This document shows positions 25,590 through 35,041 of a stretch of DNA of 64,000 bases, in pieces (the stretch's first letter is position 1; every line of letters begins with the position of its first letter). The notes below the pieces were generated by a model. That model did no database searches. It was not told the origin of the DNA and saw only the letters and a program-made list of their open reading frames with translations. The stretch spans positions 806,001 through 870,000 of the forward strand of contig CAXXSC010000006.1 in NCBI GenBank assembly GCA_963668435.2, written 5' to 3'. This stretch comes from G963668435 sp963668435. Its GTDB lineage: Bacteria > Latescibacterota > Latescibacteria > Latescibacterales > Latescibacteraceae. Both the position numbers and the translations under genes were made by a program.

Positions 25590-26687
25590 ATGAAAAAAAC
25601 AGTAATCGCCGTTCTCTGTATCGCGGTCTTCGTATCGGCGCTGTCCATTGCCGATGAAATGCGTGGTGACGGTCTCACTATTTCCACCAGCGCTCCGGAA
25701 AAATATATTGTTAAAAAAGGCGACACGCTCTGGGGAATTTCCGAGAATTTCTTCAACGATCCCTGGAAATGGCCGTCCATCTGGGAGAAAAACGAGTTTA
25801 TTGCCGATCCTCACTGGATTTATCCCGGGCAGATACTGATATTCAAGCCTGTGCCTCCGCCCCCACCCGAGCCTGCGCCCGTAGTGGAAAAAGCGCCGGA
25901 ACCGGAACCCGAGCCGCTTGTCGTCGAGGCGCCCGTTGTCGAAACTGTTATCGAGACCGCGCCCGAACCGGTTGTTGCCGAGGATCCGAATCTACTTAAA
26001 AAACTCGACACACCGCGCCCGGTATTCTCGACCAGCAGTTTCATGCGTACCGGCTATATTGCCCAGAGAGCCAATATTCCGAAAACGAAAGTCACCGGGA
26101 TTGTCTCCGGCTCCTCGGCTAACAAATACGATAAAGTATTGATCGACAACAGGAGCAGCGACAATTTCAAGGACGGCGAGTTTCTGGCGATCATGTCAGT
26201 CGGCGACCGCGTGAAACATCCTGTTACCGGCAATGACCTCGGACATGTTCTCCGGGTGAAAGCGGTGGCGAAAGTCCTTTCTGTCGGCAAAGACGTTGAA
26301 TGCGAGATTGTCGAGTGCTATGATCCGGTTTCGAAAAACGATCTTGTCACACGCGCGCATATCAGGGAAAGCCCGGATTTCGATGCCTGGCTGAAACCCG
26401 AAAGGCCCATAAACGCGATCGTTCTTGCCCGTGAAAATTCACTGTTAAGCGTACACCAGAGCGATATTCTCTACATCGATTCCGGCATGAACAGAGGGAT
26501 CAGGCCCGGCGACAGGTTCACGGTTATAAGCAGTGACAGCGGGGATGCAGTCGGCGAAATTGTCGCGATAAATGTCATGGAACGCGAAACCGCGGTGCTG
26601 GTGGTTTCACTGAAAGACAGTATTCTCAAAATTGGCGATAAGGCAAGCCTTTATGCCCGTGTCAGGGTCGTTGACAGTACGAAATGA
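25590..26687 (+). CDS. Secreted LysM-domain protein with Pro/Glu-rich linker
   Basis: A 365-residue exported protein. The ATG at 25590 is chosen over a GTG at 25575 because GGAGGAACAGGCC then precedes it and a signal peptide opens directly (cleavage near SIA-DEM). A LysM domain (about 35-85, YIVKKGDTLWGISENFF, WIYPGQILIF) should bind peptidoglycan. A linker rich in Pro, Glu and Val (about 88-140) leads to a C-terminal domain (about 150-365) with two related beta-rich parts (VSGSSANKYDKVLIDN, LYIDSGMNRGIRPGDRF) that I cannot assign to a named family. The gene lies 35 bp after mltG and probably belongs to the same cell-wall operon, which ends at the terminator at 26808. Confidence 0.85.
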   Translation: MKKTVIAVLCIAVFVSALSIADEMRGDGLTISTSAPEKYIVKKGDTLWGISENFFNDPWKWPSIWEKNEFIADPHWIYPGQILIFKPVPPPPPEPAPVVEKAPEPEPEPLVVEAPVVETVIETAPEPVVAEDPNLLKKLDTPRPVFSTSSFMRTGYIAQRANIPKTKVTGIVSGSSANKYDKVLIDNRSSDNFKDGEFLAIMSVGDRVKHPVTGNDLGHVLRVKAVAKVLSVGKDVECEIVECYDPVSKNDLVTRAHIRESPDFDAWLKPERPINAIVLARENSLLSVHQSDILYIDSGMNRGIRPGDRFTVISSDSGDAVGEIVAINVMERETAVLVVSLKDSILKIGDKASLYARVRVVDSTK

Positions 26688-26807
26688 CAGGCATATAGCC
26701 TATTATATATAATATAGCTTTATCCGGAATCCGTGTGACATCCATGATTATAATAGTCTGAAACGGCAATTCAGGCATTTCACACTATGCAGTGAGCTAT
26801 CTTTTAC

Positions 26808-26841
26808 GAGCAGGGGTGCTGCGCGTCCCTGCTCTGTTTTT
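26808..26841 (+). terminator. Intrinsic terminator before the helicase gene
   Basis: GAGCAGGG (26808-26815) pairs with CCCTGCTC (26827-26834), and TGTTTTTG follows. It closes the ruvX-mltG-LysM operon and separates it from the helicase gene. Confidence 0.8.
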
Positions 26842-26889
26842 GTCACGCAAATAAAAGCGGCACTGTTAACAATAAGGAGTTTTTCATCT

Positions 26890-29145
26890 GTGCAATTTGA
26901 TCTCTCGGGACTGAACAGCGAACAGCGGAAGGCTGTCGAACATATCGACGGGCCCACGCTCGTTCTTGCAGGTGCGGGAAGCGGAAAAACCCGCGCGCTG
27001 ACGCATAAAATTGCCTATCTCGTTTCAAAAGGCATCAAACCCTGGCGCATCCTGTCGGTGACATTCACCAACAAGGCAGCGCGTGAAATGGCCGACCGTG
27101 TCGCATCACTGCTCGCCATGCCGGTCGAGGGTCTCTGGATCGGCACATTCCACGGTGTCTGCGCCAGGATACTCCGTTATGAGGCTGAAAACTGGGGATT
27201 CAAACGCGATTTCACCATTTTCGACCGGGACGACCAGACTGCGGCTGTCCGCAAGGCGATGCGTGAGCTGGGTATCGACAAGAAAGTGATCGCCCCCGGC
27301 GCGGTACTTAACACAATCAGCCGCGCGAAAAACGACTTTCTCAGCCCTGAGGAGCTGGAGGATACGCTCAACGGCCCCAAAGCCGAGATACTGGGCAAAC
27401 TCTACCAGAAATACAACGCCTATCTCCGTACAGCGGCGGCATTCGATTTCGACGACCTTCTGCTCAAGCCGGTGGAAAAATTCCGCGAGGACCCGGTAAC
27501 TCTCGACAAATGGCGGGCGCGATTCGACCACATCCTTGTCGACGAGTACCAGGACACGAACAAGACCCAGTACCTCCTGATGAAAATGCTCGGTGAAAAC
27601 CACGGCCATGTCACTGTCGTGGGTGACGACGACCAGTCCATCTACAGCTGGCGCGGCGCAGATATCGAGAATATACTCGGATTCGAGAGCGATTACGACA
27701 AGGCGCTCACAGTGCGTCTCGAACAGAACTACCGCTCCACCAAGACCATCCTCAAGGCGGCGAACACTGTTGTCGCGAAAAACACGCGCCGCAAGACAAA
27801 AACACTCTGGACCGAGGGTGAAGAGGGCGAAAAGATCGCGGTGTTCGAGTGCTGGACCGACCGCGACGAGGCCGAACATGTTGTCAACGCCATCGAGAAA
27901 GAGCGCCGCGAGCAGGGACTCACGCTCAACGATTTCGTAATCCTCTACCGCACCAACGCCCAGTCGCGTTCATTCGAGGATGTGCTCAGACGGCGCGCCA
28001 TGCCCTATAACATTGTCGGCGGCCTCCGATTCTATGAGCGCAAAGAGATCAAGGATATCATTGCCTACCTCCGCATCGTGACCAATCCCGACGATCCCAT
28101 CAGTTTCGCACGCGCTATCTCAACGCCGAAACGAAGCGCCGGGGAGAAAACGATTGCCAAGATCGAGCAGTATGCCCGGGAAAGCGGTACGAACCTTATC
28201 GACGCCCTCGGAGCGGCATCACAGTATATTGGATCAGGCGCGCTCGTCGAAAACCTCATGGCCTTTCACAAACTCATCAGCGATGCCCGTAATATGCGCG
28301 GTGACAAACGCATCCATGAGATCGCGGGCACGATCATCACCGGCATACAATACAATGACTACCTCAAGAGCGAATATCCGGAGAACAGCGAAGAGCGCAT
28401 CGACAACGTCGACGAGCTTCTCACCGCAATGGAGGAATACGAGAACCACACGGATGGCGACGATCTGTCGTCATTCCTTGCAGAGGTGGCGCTCATGGCC
28501 GATATCGACGGTTGGGATGAGAACACGGAGACTGTCACGCTGATGACACTTCATGCAGCCAAAGGTCTGGAGTTCCCCTCCGTGTTCCTCGCTGGTGTGG
28601 AAAAAGGGCTTTTCCCGCTGCCTGCCTCGTTCGAGGACCCGAAAGAACTGGAAGAGGAGCGAAGGCTGTTCTATGTGGGGATGACACGTGCGGAACGACG
28701 GCTTCACATGAGCTACGCTGTCAATCGTGCCCGATATGGTTCTTTCAGCGGCGGCGCATCCATGTTCATAGAAGAGGTGCCGGAAGAGACACTCGAGTTT
28801 CGAAGCGCCGATAACCGGGAAACCTCAGCGGCCCCCTCGCGTACAAAAAGAACAGTGGAACCTGCACGCCGCGTTCTGCCGTGGGAGGACACCGTTGTCA
28901 GCAGCAGGGTGCCAAAGGCAAAAACAAAGGTCACCCGGCCGATGGAATTCGAGGACTATTCGCAGGAAATCCCGGATGACGACAGCTGTCCGTTCAACAA
29001 GGGCATGCAGGTGCGTCACCCGAAATTCGGCCGCGGTGTTGTTATGGCCCTTTCCGGCAGCGGAGAAAAGACCGTATTGACAATCAAGTTCGGTACAGTG
29101 ATGAAAAAGATCATGCCTGCATACGTGAAACTCATGCCTGCATGA
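26890..29145 (+). CDS. pcrA: UvrD/PcrA-type superfamily 1 DNA helicase
   Basis: A 751-residue 3'-5' ATP-dependent helicase. It starts at a GTG with AAGGAG about ten bases upstream. Helicase motifs are clear: Walker A AGAGSGKT (27-34), GTFHGVCARIL, Walker B VDEYQDTN (Asp218-Glu219), GDDDQSIYSWRGA, LEQNYRST, TLHAAKGLEF and VGMTRAERRL. The C-terminus ends in a Tudor-like domain (RHPKFGRGVVMALSG, about 705-750) that in PcrA contacts RNA polymerase. This supports PcrA/UvrD rather than Rep or RecB. Likely roles are nucleotide excision repair, mismatch repair and removal of recombination or transcription blocks. It appears to be transcribed on its own. Confidence 0.94.
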   Translation: MQFDLSGLNSEQRKAVEHIDGPTLVLAGAGSGKTRALTHKIAYLVSKGIKPWRILSVTFTNKAAREMADRVASLLAMPVEGLWIGTFHGVCARILRYEAENWGFKRDFTIFDRDDQTAAVRKAMRELGIDKKVIAPGAVLNTISRAKNDFLSPEELEDTLNGPKAEILGKLYQKYNAYLRTAAAFDFDDLLLKPVEKFREDPVTLDKWRARFDHILVDEYQDTNKTQYLLMKMLGENHGHVTVVGDDDQSIYSWRGADIENILGFESDYDKALTVRLEQNYRSTKTILKAANTVVAKNTRRKTKTLWTEGEEGEKIAVFECWTDRDEAEHVVNAIEKERREQGLTLNDFVILYRTNAQSRSFEDVLRRRAMPYNIVGGLRFYERKEIKDIIAYLRIVTNPDDPISFARAISTPKRSAGEKTIAKIEQYARESGTNLIDALGAASQYIGSGALVENLMAFHKLISDARNMRGDKRIHEIAGTIITGIQYNDYLKSEYPENSEERIDNVDELLTAMEEYENHTDGDDLSSFLAEVALMADIDGWDENTETVTLMTLHAAKGLEFPSVFLAGVEKGLFPLPASFEDPKELEEERRLFYVGMTRAERRLHMSYAVNRARYGSFSGGASMFIEEVPEETLEFRSADNRETSAAPSRTKRTVEPARRVLPWEDTVVSSRVPKAKTKVTRPMEFEDYSQEIPDDDSCPFNKGMQVRHPKFGRGVVMALSGSGEKTVLTIKFGTVMKKIMPAYVKLMPA

Positions 29146-29280
29146 TAACGAGGCACGATGGACGTTGTCATTTTATATAATAGGATTTTTTCTTGCATTA
29201 TTATTGTTTTTACGATATTGTGATTTATTCTATGTTAAATGGTTTTCATTGCCTTTTCAATAATCTGAAGGGATAGTGTG

Positions 29281-29673
29281 ATGGAACGCAAAGAGGTTGC
29301 AAGAGGCATATTCCTTATGGAAAGCATTGGTTTCGGCTTTCTGATTTTTTTGCAGTGGTTTATTGAAATTGTAGACATACCATCGATGCTCTTTAACGTT
29401 GAAGACACGCCTTTCAACTGGCGCGAGAGCACGGTGGAATCACTGGTCGTTGTTGCGTTGGCGATTTTGACTATTTCCGCGACCTCGAAAATCCTGAAAC
29501 AGCTCAAGTATATCGAGGGCTTTCTTCCCGTGTGTTCCCACTGCAAGAAAATACGGATCGAGGACGGCAGATGGCTTCCTATCGAGCAATACATTGCAAT
29601 GCATTCCGATGCCGTTTTCACCCATAGTTACTGCCCTGAATGCATGGTAAAATACTACGGGATCGAGGATTAA
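29281..29673 (+). CDS. Small membrane protein with C-terminal CxxC..CxxC ribbon module
   Basis: A 130-residue protein. ATG 29281 is preferred over the adjacent GTG at 29278 because AAGGGA is then eight bases away. Two hydrophobic segments (about 12-32 and 52-72) are probable membrane helices. The last 50 residues carry a conserved module: LPVCSHCKKIR, then W..IE.YI..HS...FTHSYCPEC. The two CxxC pairs form a likely zinc ribbon. The same module is common at the ends of bacterial sensory and GAF proteins, and a second copy sits at the end of the GAF protein at 49275. Its function has not been defined to my knowledge. This gene looks like a minimal membrane-anchored carrier of the module. Confidence 0.8.
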   Translation: MERKEVARGIFLMESIGFGFLIFLQWFIEIVDIPSMLFNVEDTPFNWRESTVESLVVVALAILTISATSKILKQLKYIEGFLPVCSHCKKIRIEDGRWLPIEQYIAMHSDAVFTHSYCPECMVKYYGIED

Positions 29674-29773
29674 TAACAATGATTGCCCGAATGTGCTTAC
29701 ATTTTTCATCCACTGATATTATATTTCAGGCAATGGATGGAAAACCGGCACATTCACAACAGGAGTTTGCAGG

Positions 29774-30061
29774 ATGTCAGTAAACAGGCAGGATGTCGAG
29801 AATATCGCAAAACTCGCCAGGCTCGAGTTCGGCGAGAACGAAAAGGACGAACTCACCTCGAACCTTAACGGTATACTCGGCTATTTTGATAAACTTTCCG
29901 AACTCGACACGGAGAATGTCGAACCCCTGACCCATATTCTCCCTGTCCAGAATGTCATGCGCGAGGATGTGATCAAGGGATCGGTGGGCCAGGAAATCGC
30001 TCTCGGGAACGCTCCCGAGGCGGACAAGGGCCATTTCGTCATTCCACGGGTCATTGAATAA
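29774..30061 (+). CDS. gatC: Aspartyl/glutamyl-tRNA amidotransferase subunit C
   Basis: A 95-residue protein of the normal GatC length. It contains the typical VENIAKLARLEF start, the LGYFDKLSELDTENVEPLTH centre, and the NVMREDV segment. GatC holds GatA and GatB together in the complex that amidates mischarged Glu-tRNA(Gln) or Asp-tRNA(Asn). AGGAGTTTGCAGG precedes the start. gatA and gatB are not adjacent; a ridA gene follows after 13 bp. Confidence 0.93.
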   Translation: MSVNRQDVENIAKLARLEFGENEKDELTSNLNGILGYFDKLSELDTENVEPLTHILPVQNVMREDVIKGSVGQEIALGNAPEADKGHFVIPRVIE

Positions 30062-30074
30062 AGGGGGGGGTGTC

Positions 30075-30455
30075 ATGGAGAAAGTAGAAGTCAGAACAGA
30101 TGCTGCTCCCGCACCTGTCGGGCCTTATTCCCAGGCGATACTTGCCGGCGGATTCGTGTTCACGGCAGGCCAGATCGCGCTCATACCCGGAACAAGCGAT
30201 ATGGACAACGATACGATCGAGGCCGAGACAGCACGTGTCATGGACAATCTCAAGGCGGTTCTCGAAGAGGCGGGAAGTTCCCTCGAAAAAATCGTGAAAA
30301 CGACTATTTTTGTCAGCGACATGAATGATTTCGGCCGTATCAACGCGGTCTATGGCGCTTATTTCGAGGATGTGCCGCCGGCGCGTTCAACTGTCGAGGT
30401 CGCGTCACTTCCCAAGAACGCCGGTGTCGAGATCGAGTGTGTGGCGCTGGTGTAA
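30075..30455 (+). CDS. ridA: RidA family reactive enamine/imine deaminase
   Basis: A 126-residue cytosolic protein of normal RidA length. Conserved segments are APVGPYSQAILAGGFVFTAGQI, the VLEEAGSSLEKIVKTTIFVSDM helix-strand pair, and PPARSTVEVASLPKNAGVEIE, which has the catalytic Arg and the terminal Glu. RidA hydrolyses 2-aminoacrylate and other reactive enamines produced by PLP enzymes. The ATG at 30075 follows a G-rich run (AAGGGGGGGG) that can serve as ribosome binding site. It is likely co-transcribed with gatC. Confidence 0.93.
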   Translation: MEKVEVRTDAAPAPVGPYSQAILAGGFVFTAGQIALIPGTSDMDNDTIEAETARVMDNLKAVLEEAGSSLEKIVKTTIFVSDMNDFGRINAVYGAYFEDVPPARSTVEVASLPKNAGVEIECVALV

Positions 30456-30548
30456 CAAACTGAAAACAGTTCGGGCTTAAACGGGAAACAGTTCACGAAA
30501 GCCTTTCCGGCTGATAACGGAGAGTGGTTTCCCCGCAGCTTTTTTGGA

Positions 30549-30575
30549 AAAGGGCCGTCTTGGCCCTTTCCTTTT
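30549..30575 (+). terminator. Intrinsic terminator downstream of ridA
   Basis: AAAGGGCC (30549-30556) pairs with GGCCCTTT (30562-30569) around GTCTT, followed by CCTTTTCC. The layout (five variable GC pairs, CTTT after the stem, purine-rich upstream linker) is the same as hairpin A of the dispersed repeat, so this may be a lone derived copy. Confidence 0.75.
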
Positions 30576-30671
30576 CCGGCATGACGGCTGCCGGTGTATT
30601 ACCATAGAATCGGGAACACCGCTTTCTCGATATTTCAGCATATTCTTTTCGCAAATGTATAGAGTTGGTTC

Positions 30672-32390
30672 ATGAAAGTACGTGTTGCAAAAAGTGCCGG
30701 GTTCTGCATGGGTGTCCGCAAGGCGATGGACGCCGCCCTGGAGGCCTCGCGCGGCAAGGTCAAGACCTACACTCTCGGCCCGCTCATCCATAATCCCCAG
30801 GCAATCAGCACCCTCGAACAGCACAATGTCTATGTCACCGAGGACATCGGCGATTCCCTCAAAAACCAGACTGTCGTGATACGCGCCCACGGGATAACGC
30901 TTGAAAAACGCCGCAAACTGGGCGAGGTCGGCGCGAAAATTGTCGACGGCACCTGTCCCAAGGTGTTGAGAAGCGAGAACACCCTCAAGAAATATTTCGA
31001 CCAGGGCTATCAGATTGTCATTGTCGGCGACCACGGCCATGCCGAGATCGAGGCGTTGTTGAGCTATACGGACGGCGAAGGAATCGTTGTCGACAGCATG
31101 GAGGAAGCAAAGGCGCTTCCGACTTTCGATAAAGTCTGCGTAATCGCCCAGACAACGTTCAACAGCGAAATGTACCAGAAAATCGCCGAAGAGGTCAGCG
31201 GCCACGCCGATGACAGCTATATCGCCAATACTGTCTGCTCCTCCACCGAACGCCGTCAGGCAGATGTCAGGAAACTTGCCGAGGAAACCGATGCCACCGT
31301 GGTTGTCGGCGGCAAGAGCAGCGCCAACACGAAACGCCTTGCAGAAATCTCCACCGAGCTCGGCCAGCCCACATTTCTCATAGAAGAGCCCTGGGAACTC
31401 AACCTCGAGGCGCTCTCGAAATATAACGAGATCGGAGTCACAGCAGGCGCCTCCACACCGAGCTGGGTAATCAAGGAGGTCATCGATTCCATCGCGGGTT
31501 ACACGCCGGAAACAAGAAAAGACCTTCCCGCCCTGTTCATGACACTGGCGTTTTTCGCAATCGAGGGCAATTTCGTCCTCTGCGCCGGGGCATCGGCACT
31601 GACCTACGCAATCAGCCTTCTGCTCTCGATCCCGATAAATCCATTTGTCATCCTGATGCCGTTTTTCTATCTTTTCCCGCTTCACGCGGTCAACCGTTAC
31701 CTGGAGATCAACTGGAAACAGGTGTCTGCCTCCGGCGGTGGCCATCGACTGAAACGCTACTGGAATTTCTACCTGATCACTGCGACACTGTCTTTTCTCG
31801 TAACACTCATTATATCATGGCAAATAGGGTTATTAACATTCATCGCTGTCGCGTTCTCTTATCTTTTTGGCGGCCTCTACAGTGTCAGGGTGCTCCCTGT
31901 GAGCTGGCAGGTCCGTTTCCGTCGCCTTCGGGACATCCCGGCCTCCAAAGACCTGTTTATCGCCACCGCCTGGACTTACGCTGTCCTAGTGCTGCCCTCG
32001 GTTGCCCACGGCATCTCGTCCGACCTGACATTCGCGGTCTGCGCGGTATTCGTGTTCGTGACAGTGCTCTCGCGCACAGCCATGCTTGCTCTCGGCGGGA
32101 TCGAGTCCGACAAACTCATCGGCCTCGAGACACTCCCGGTGTTCATCGGCAAGAAAAAGACCATCCGCCTGCTTTATAACGCCAACGCTGTGCTGGCTGT
32201 CGCGATTGTCGCGGCCGCGCTCACACCCCTTGTCTCGCCAACCGTGCTATTCCTTCTCGCCCCGGTGGTCTATATCACCGGCGCAATACGGCTTCTGGGC
32301 GGCAAACGGCGTTTCTTCTCGCTCTATCACCAGATGGCTATCGACGCTGTCTTTTTCCTCACCGCTGTGCTGGCATTCCTCTTTGTGTGA
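30672..32390 (+). CDS. ispH: IspH (HMBPP reductase) fused to a UbiA-type polyprenyltransferase-like membrane domain
   Basis: A 572-residue fusion. Residues 1-285 are a full IspH, which makes isopentenyl and dimethylallyl diphosphate in the last step of the MEP pathway. The three iron-sulfur Cys are present (Cys12, Cys95, Cys189), with the substrate His residues in LIHNPQ, RAHGIT and GDHGHAE, and AGASTPSW near the end. Residues about 290-572 contain around eight membrane helices. The motif ESDKLIGLETLPVFIGKKKT resembles the second Asp motif of UbiA prenyltransferases. The first Asp motif (NxxxD) is replaced by NRYLEINW, so activity is uncertain. The fusion would place precursor synthesis next to a prenyl-using membrane enzyme, perhaps for quinone synthesis; that is inference. 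No quinone genes are adjacent. Confidence 0.87.
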   Translation: MKVRVAKSAGFCMGVRKAMDAALEASRGKVKTYTLGPLIHNPQAISTLEQHNVYVTEDIGDSLKNQTVVIRAHGITLEKRRKLGEVGAKIVDGTCPKVLRSENTLKKYFDQGYQIVIVGDHGHAEIEALLSYTDGEGIVVDSMEEAKALPTFDKVCVIAQTTFNSEMYQKIAEEVSGHADDSYIANTVCSSTERRQADVRKLAEETDATVVVGGKSSANTKRLAEISTELGQPTFLIEEPWELNLEALSKYNEIGVTAGASTPSWVIKEVIDSIAGYTPETRKDLPALFMTLAFFAIEGNFVLCAGASALTYAISLLLSIPINPFVILMPFFYLFPLHAVNRYLEINWKQVSASGGGHRLKRYWNFYLITATLSFLVTLIISWQIGLLTFIAVAFSYLFGGLYSVRVLPVSWQVRFRRLRDIPASKDLFIATAWTYAVLVLPSVAHGISSDLTFAVCAVFVFVTVLSRTAMLALGGIESDKLIGLETLPVFIGKKKTIRLLYNANAVLAVAIVAAALTPLVSPTVLFLLAPVVYITGAIRLLGGKRRFFSLYHQMAIDAVFFLTAVLAFLFV

Positions 32391-32394
32391 TTCA

Positions 32395-32732
32395 GGATCG
32401 GCTAGCATCGGCGGGGTCGGCGGGCCCTTTTATTTTCTGGCATCGGCGGATGCTTTATATTTCTGATAGGGATGTGCAGAGTGATTCGCTGGGGGCGGCG
32501 GCCCCTTTTTGTTTCTGGGGTTATCGTGCCACTTGATTCGCTGTTCGGCTCTACGAAGCCGTACGCTCGCTGGTGGGTTCACCAGTATTTGCGGCGCTTG
32601 TTATCGTGCTGTTTTTTGAGTCTTTTGTCGCATAGCGACCACCCCCCTTTTTCAGGGGGGACACGGCGAAGCCGAGGGGGGTATCTTTCAATCATCGTTA
32701 ATCATTTAATCATAAAAATCAGTGGTTCAGAC
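32395..32732 (+). repeat. Multi-hairpin repeat island (family 1) interrupted by an IS
   Basis: Repeat units begin directly after the ispH stop codon. Three A hairpins are present: GGGTC-GGCG-GGCCC (32414-32427), GCATC-GGCG-GATGC (32440-32453) and GGGGC-GGCG-GCCCC (32492-32505). Each is followed by a T-run and TTTCTG. Hairpin B lies at 32544-32563 (TTCGGCT-C-TACG-A-AGCCGTA, one pair lost). The AT-rich tail then leads to GGTTCAGAC, where the insertion sequence starts. Confidence 0.8.
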
Positions 32733-34019
32733 CAGTAGTGTCCGGTTAGAAATTAGCTTACAGTTTTAAAACGAAAAAGAGCTTGACATATCAACATTAG
32801 CATAAGGCGATACAATTTCGCAAAAACCTTAATTGACAAGGGTTTGCGAAGATGTTACCGCTTAAGAACAAACGAATCAAAAAACGCGCGCTACGCTCGT
32901 ACAAACGATTTAGGCAGCCATTATGCACAGCTCTTGCGGCCACACCTGATCTGAAATCACGAGGTAACAGACCATTGCAAATGAGTTTTGAAGAACAGCT
33001 CGATGGCTTGATATATTTCCATCTCAATGAGTTCAAGTCGGGCCGCCACTTACTGCAAGTTCTTGAACAAGATACGTTTGCACGTGAAGTTATCGCGCCG
33101 AAAAACGGCATCAAGAAGAGCAGTTTTTTTGAAGCTATAAACAGTCGCGGTCTTGAGCAATTGCTCCATGTTTTTACCGAGCTTCATGCTCAGGCGGCGA
33201 ATACATTACCGGCGAAACATACGGAGTACGGTGATCTCGTTGCCATCGATGGTTCGCTTGTCGATGCGGTTCTTTCCATGCATTGGGCGGAATACACGGC
33301 CACCAAGAACAAGGCAAAGGTGCATCTCGGCTTCGATCTCAACTATGGCATACCGGAAAAACTCTTTCTGGCAGAGGGCAACAGCAATGAGCGTCTCTAT
33401 GTCGATCAGATACTCAAGCCGGGACAAACCGGAATCATGGACCGAGGTTACCTGACACACGAGGGCTTTGACCGCTGGCAAAAGGATAAAAAGCATTTTA
33501 TTTGCCGTATTAAGGCCAATGCCCGAAAAACAGTTCTGCAAACCCATGACATCGACACGGATAGCATGATCTTCTATGATGCTACTGTACTGCTTGGTAT
33601 TGATGCCATTAACCAGACGGAACGTGAAGTCAGGGTTGTCGCTTACCGCATCTTGAACCAGGAGTACTGGATCGCAACTGACCGCTTCGACCTCTCGGCG
33701 GAACAAATCGCCGCTGCATTCAGGCTGCGCTGGGATATTGAACGATTCTTTGCCTGGTGGAAACGGCATCTGAAAGTCTATCATATCATCGCGCGCAGTG
33801 AATATGGCTTGAAGGTCCAAATGCTTGCCGGGCTTATTACTTACCTCCTGTTAGCAATTTATTGTCATGAAGAATATAATGAAAAAGTCTCTATCAAAAG
33901 AGCCCGAGAATTACGAATTAATATCCAAAACGAAGCTCGAGGCTTTTTCGATGATGCTCAACAAGAGCAAAGGAGCAATAAACAGCATCTATTCGCTAAA
34001 ACCTAACCGGACACTACTG
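32733..34019 (+). mobile_element. IS4-family insertion sequence, copy 1 (intact)
   Basis: A 1287-bp element bounded by the terminal inverted repeat CAGTAGTGTCCGGTTAG on both ends and by a 9-bp target duplication GGTTCAGAC (32724-32732 and 34020-34028). It encodes one intact transposase. The target is the tail of a family-1 repeat. A second copy at 57140 is in the opposite orientation and differs by one inserted base, so transposition was recent. Confidence 0.93.
32852..34006 (+). CDS. IS4-family DDE transposase
   Basis: A 384-residue transposase filling most of the element. The DDE catalytic residues are in VAIDGSLVDAV (first Asp), GIMDRGYLTHEGF (second Asp) and RWDIERFFAWWKRHLKV (Glu, within the YREK-like helix of IS4 elements). 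An N-terminal DUF4372-like helical region (residues about 1-110) precedes the RNase H-like core. The stop codon lies 13 bp inside the right end. The reading frame is intact, so this copy may still be active and may have supplied transposase for the broken copy at 57.1-58.4 kb. Confidence 0.93.
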   Translation: MLPLKNKRIKKRALRSYKRFRQPLCTALAATPDLKSRGNRPLQMSFEEQLDGLIYFHLNEFKSGRHLLQVLEQDTFAREVIAPKNGIKKSSFFEAINSRGLEQLLHVFTELHAQAANTLPAKHTEYGDLVAIDGSLVDAVLSMHWAEYTATKNKAKVHLGFDLNYGIPEKLFLAEGNSNERLYVDQILKPGQTGIMDRGYLTHEGFDRWQKDKKHFICRIKANARKTVLQTHDIDTDSMIFYDATVLLGIDAINQTEREVRVVAYRILNQEYWIATDRFDLSAEQIAAAFRLRWDIERFFAWWKRHLKVYHIIARSEYGLKVQMLAGLITYLLLAIYCHEEYNEKVSIKRARELRINIQNEARGFFDDAQQEQRSNKQHLFAKT

Positions 34020-35041
34020 GGTTCAGACATTCCATTTTTTCTTTGTGCCTTTGCCCCTCATCTTCTGTCTTTTCTCCTGTATTCTGAATCCTGAATCCTT
34101 TCTTTTTTTTCATTTTCATATTATATTATGATCAGCTAAATTTAATTTCACAACACCTGTAAAGTGAGGTCGTGATGAGGTCTACGAGGTTCAGGAGCAC
34201 TATTAACGCAACAGTTGCCGCCATTTTCCTGCTGTCTGTTTTCTCCGCACACGCCGCAATAATCAATATCCCCGAGGAGCAGCCGACTATCCAGGCAGGC
34301 ATTGATATCGCCGCCGAAAGCGACACTGTCCTTGTCGCACCGGGGACATATTTCGAGAATCTCGATTTGCGAGAGAAGAGCATCACGCTTGCCTCGCATT
34401 ATCTTACTACTGCGGATACGACATACATGCATGAGACGGTGATCGATGGCAGAAACGGCGGCTCCTGTCTCCGCATTGTCAACAAAAGGACTGCCAGTTC
34501 ACCCACGGTCACGGGATTAACCTTGCAGAATGGCACCGATATCCAGCCAGCCGGACCGTTTTACAGACCAGGTTGTGGTGTTTATTGCATACTGGCCGAT
34601 CCAATTTTTGACCATCTAGTTGTCAGGGGTAATCATGCAGGTATTCTTGGAAGTGGAGGAGGGCTTTATTTTTCTAATTCAAGCCCTGTTTTACGGAATA
34701 TGTATGTGCATTATAATAGAGCAGCTTATGCAGGCACTGGTATTTACCTTGAAACATCGCAACCTGTTCTTGAAAATGTATATATATTCTATAATAAAGG
34801 GGCCGGGGGCGCTCTTGAATTTGTAGAGTGTGTTTCTGCTAAATGTCAAAATGTTATTATAACTAGAAATAATTATTCAGCATTGAACATTGGCAATTCA
34901 AATGTTGAGTTGAGTAGAGTAAAAATCATTGATAATATTAGAGAATTGATGGCTATCACCGGTTCAAAAGTAAACGTTATTAATTCAACAATTGTGCAAT
35001 CTGAAAATGATCACGATGGAATAATAATATATAGTTCAAAT

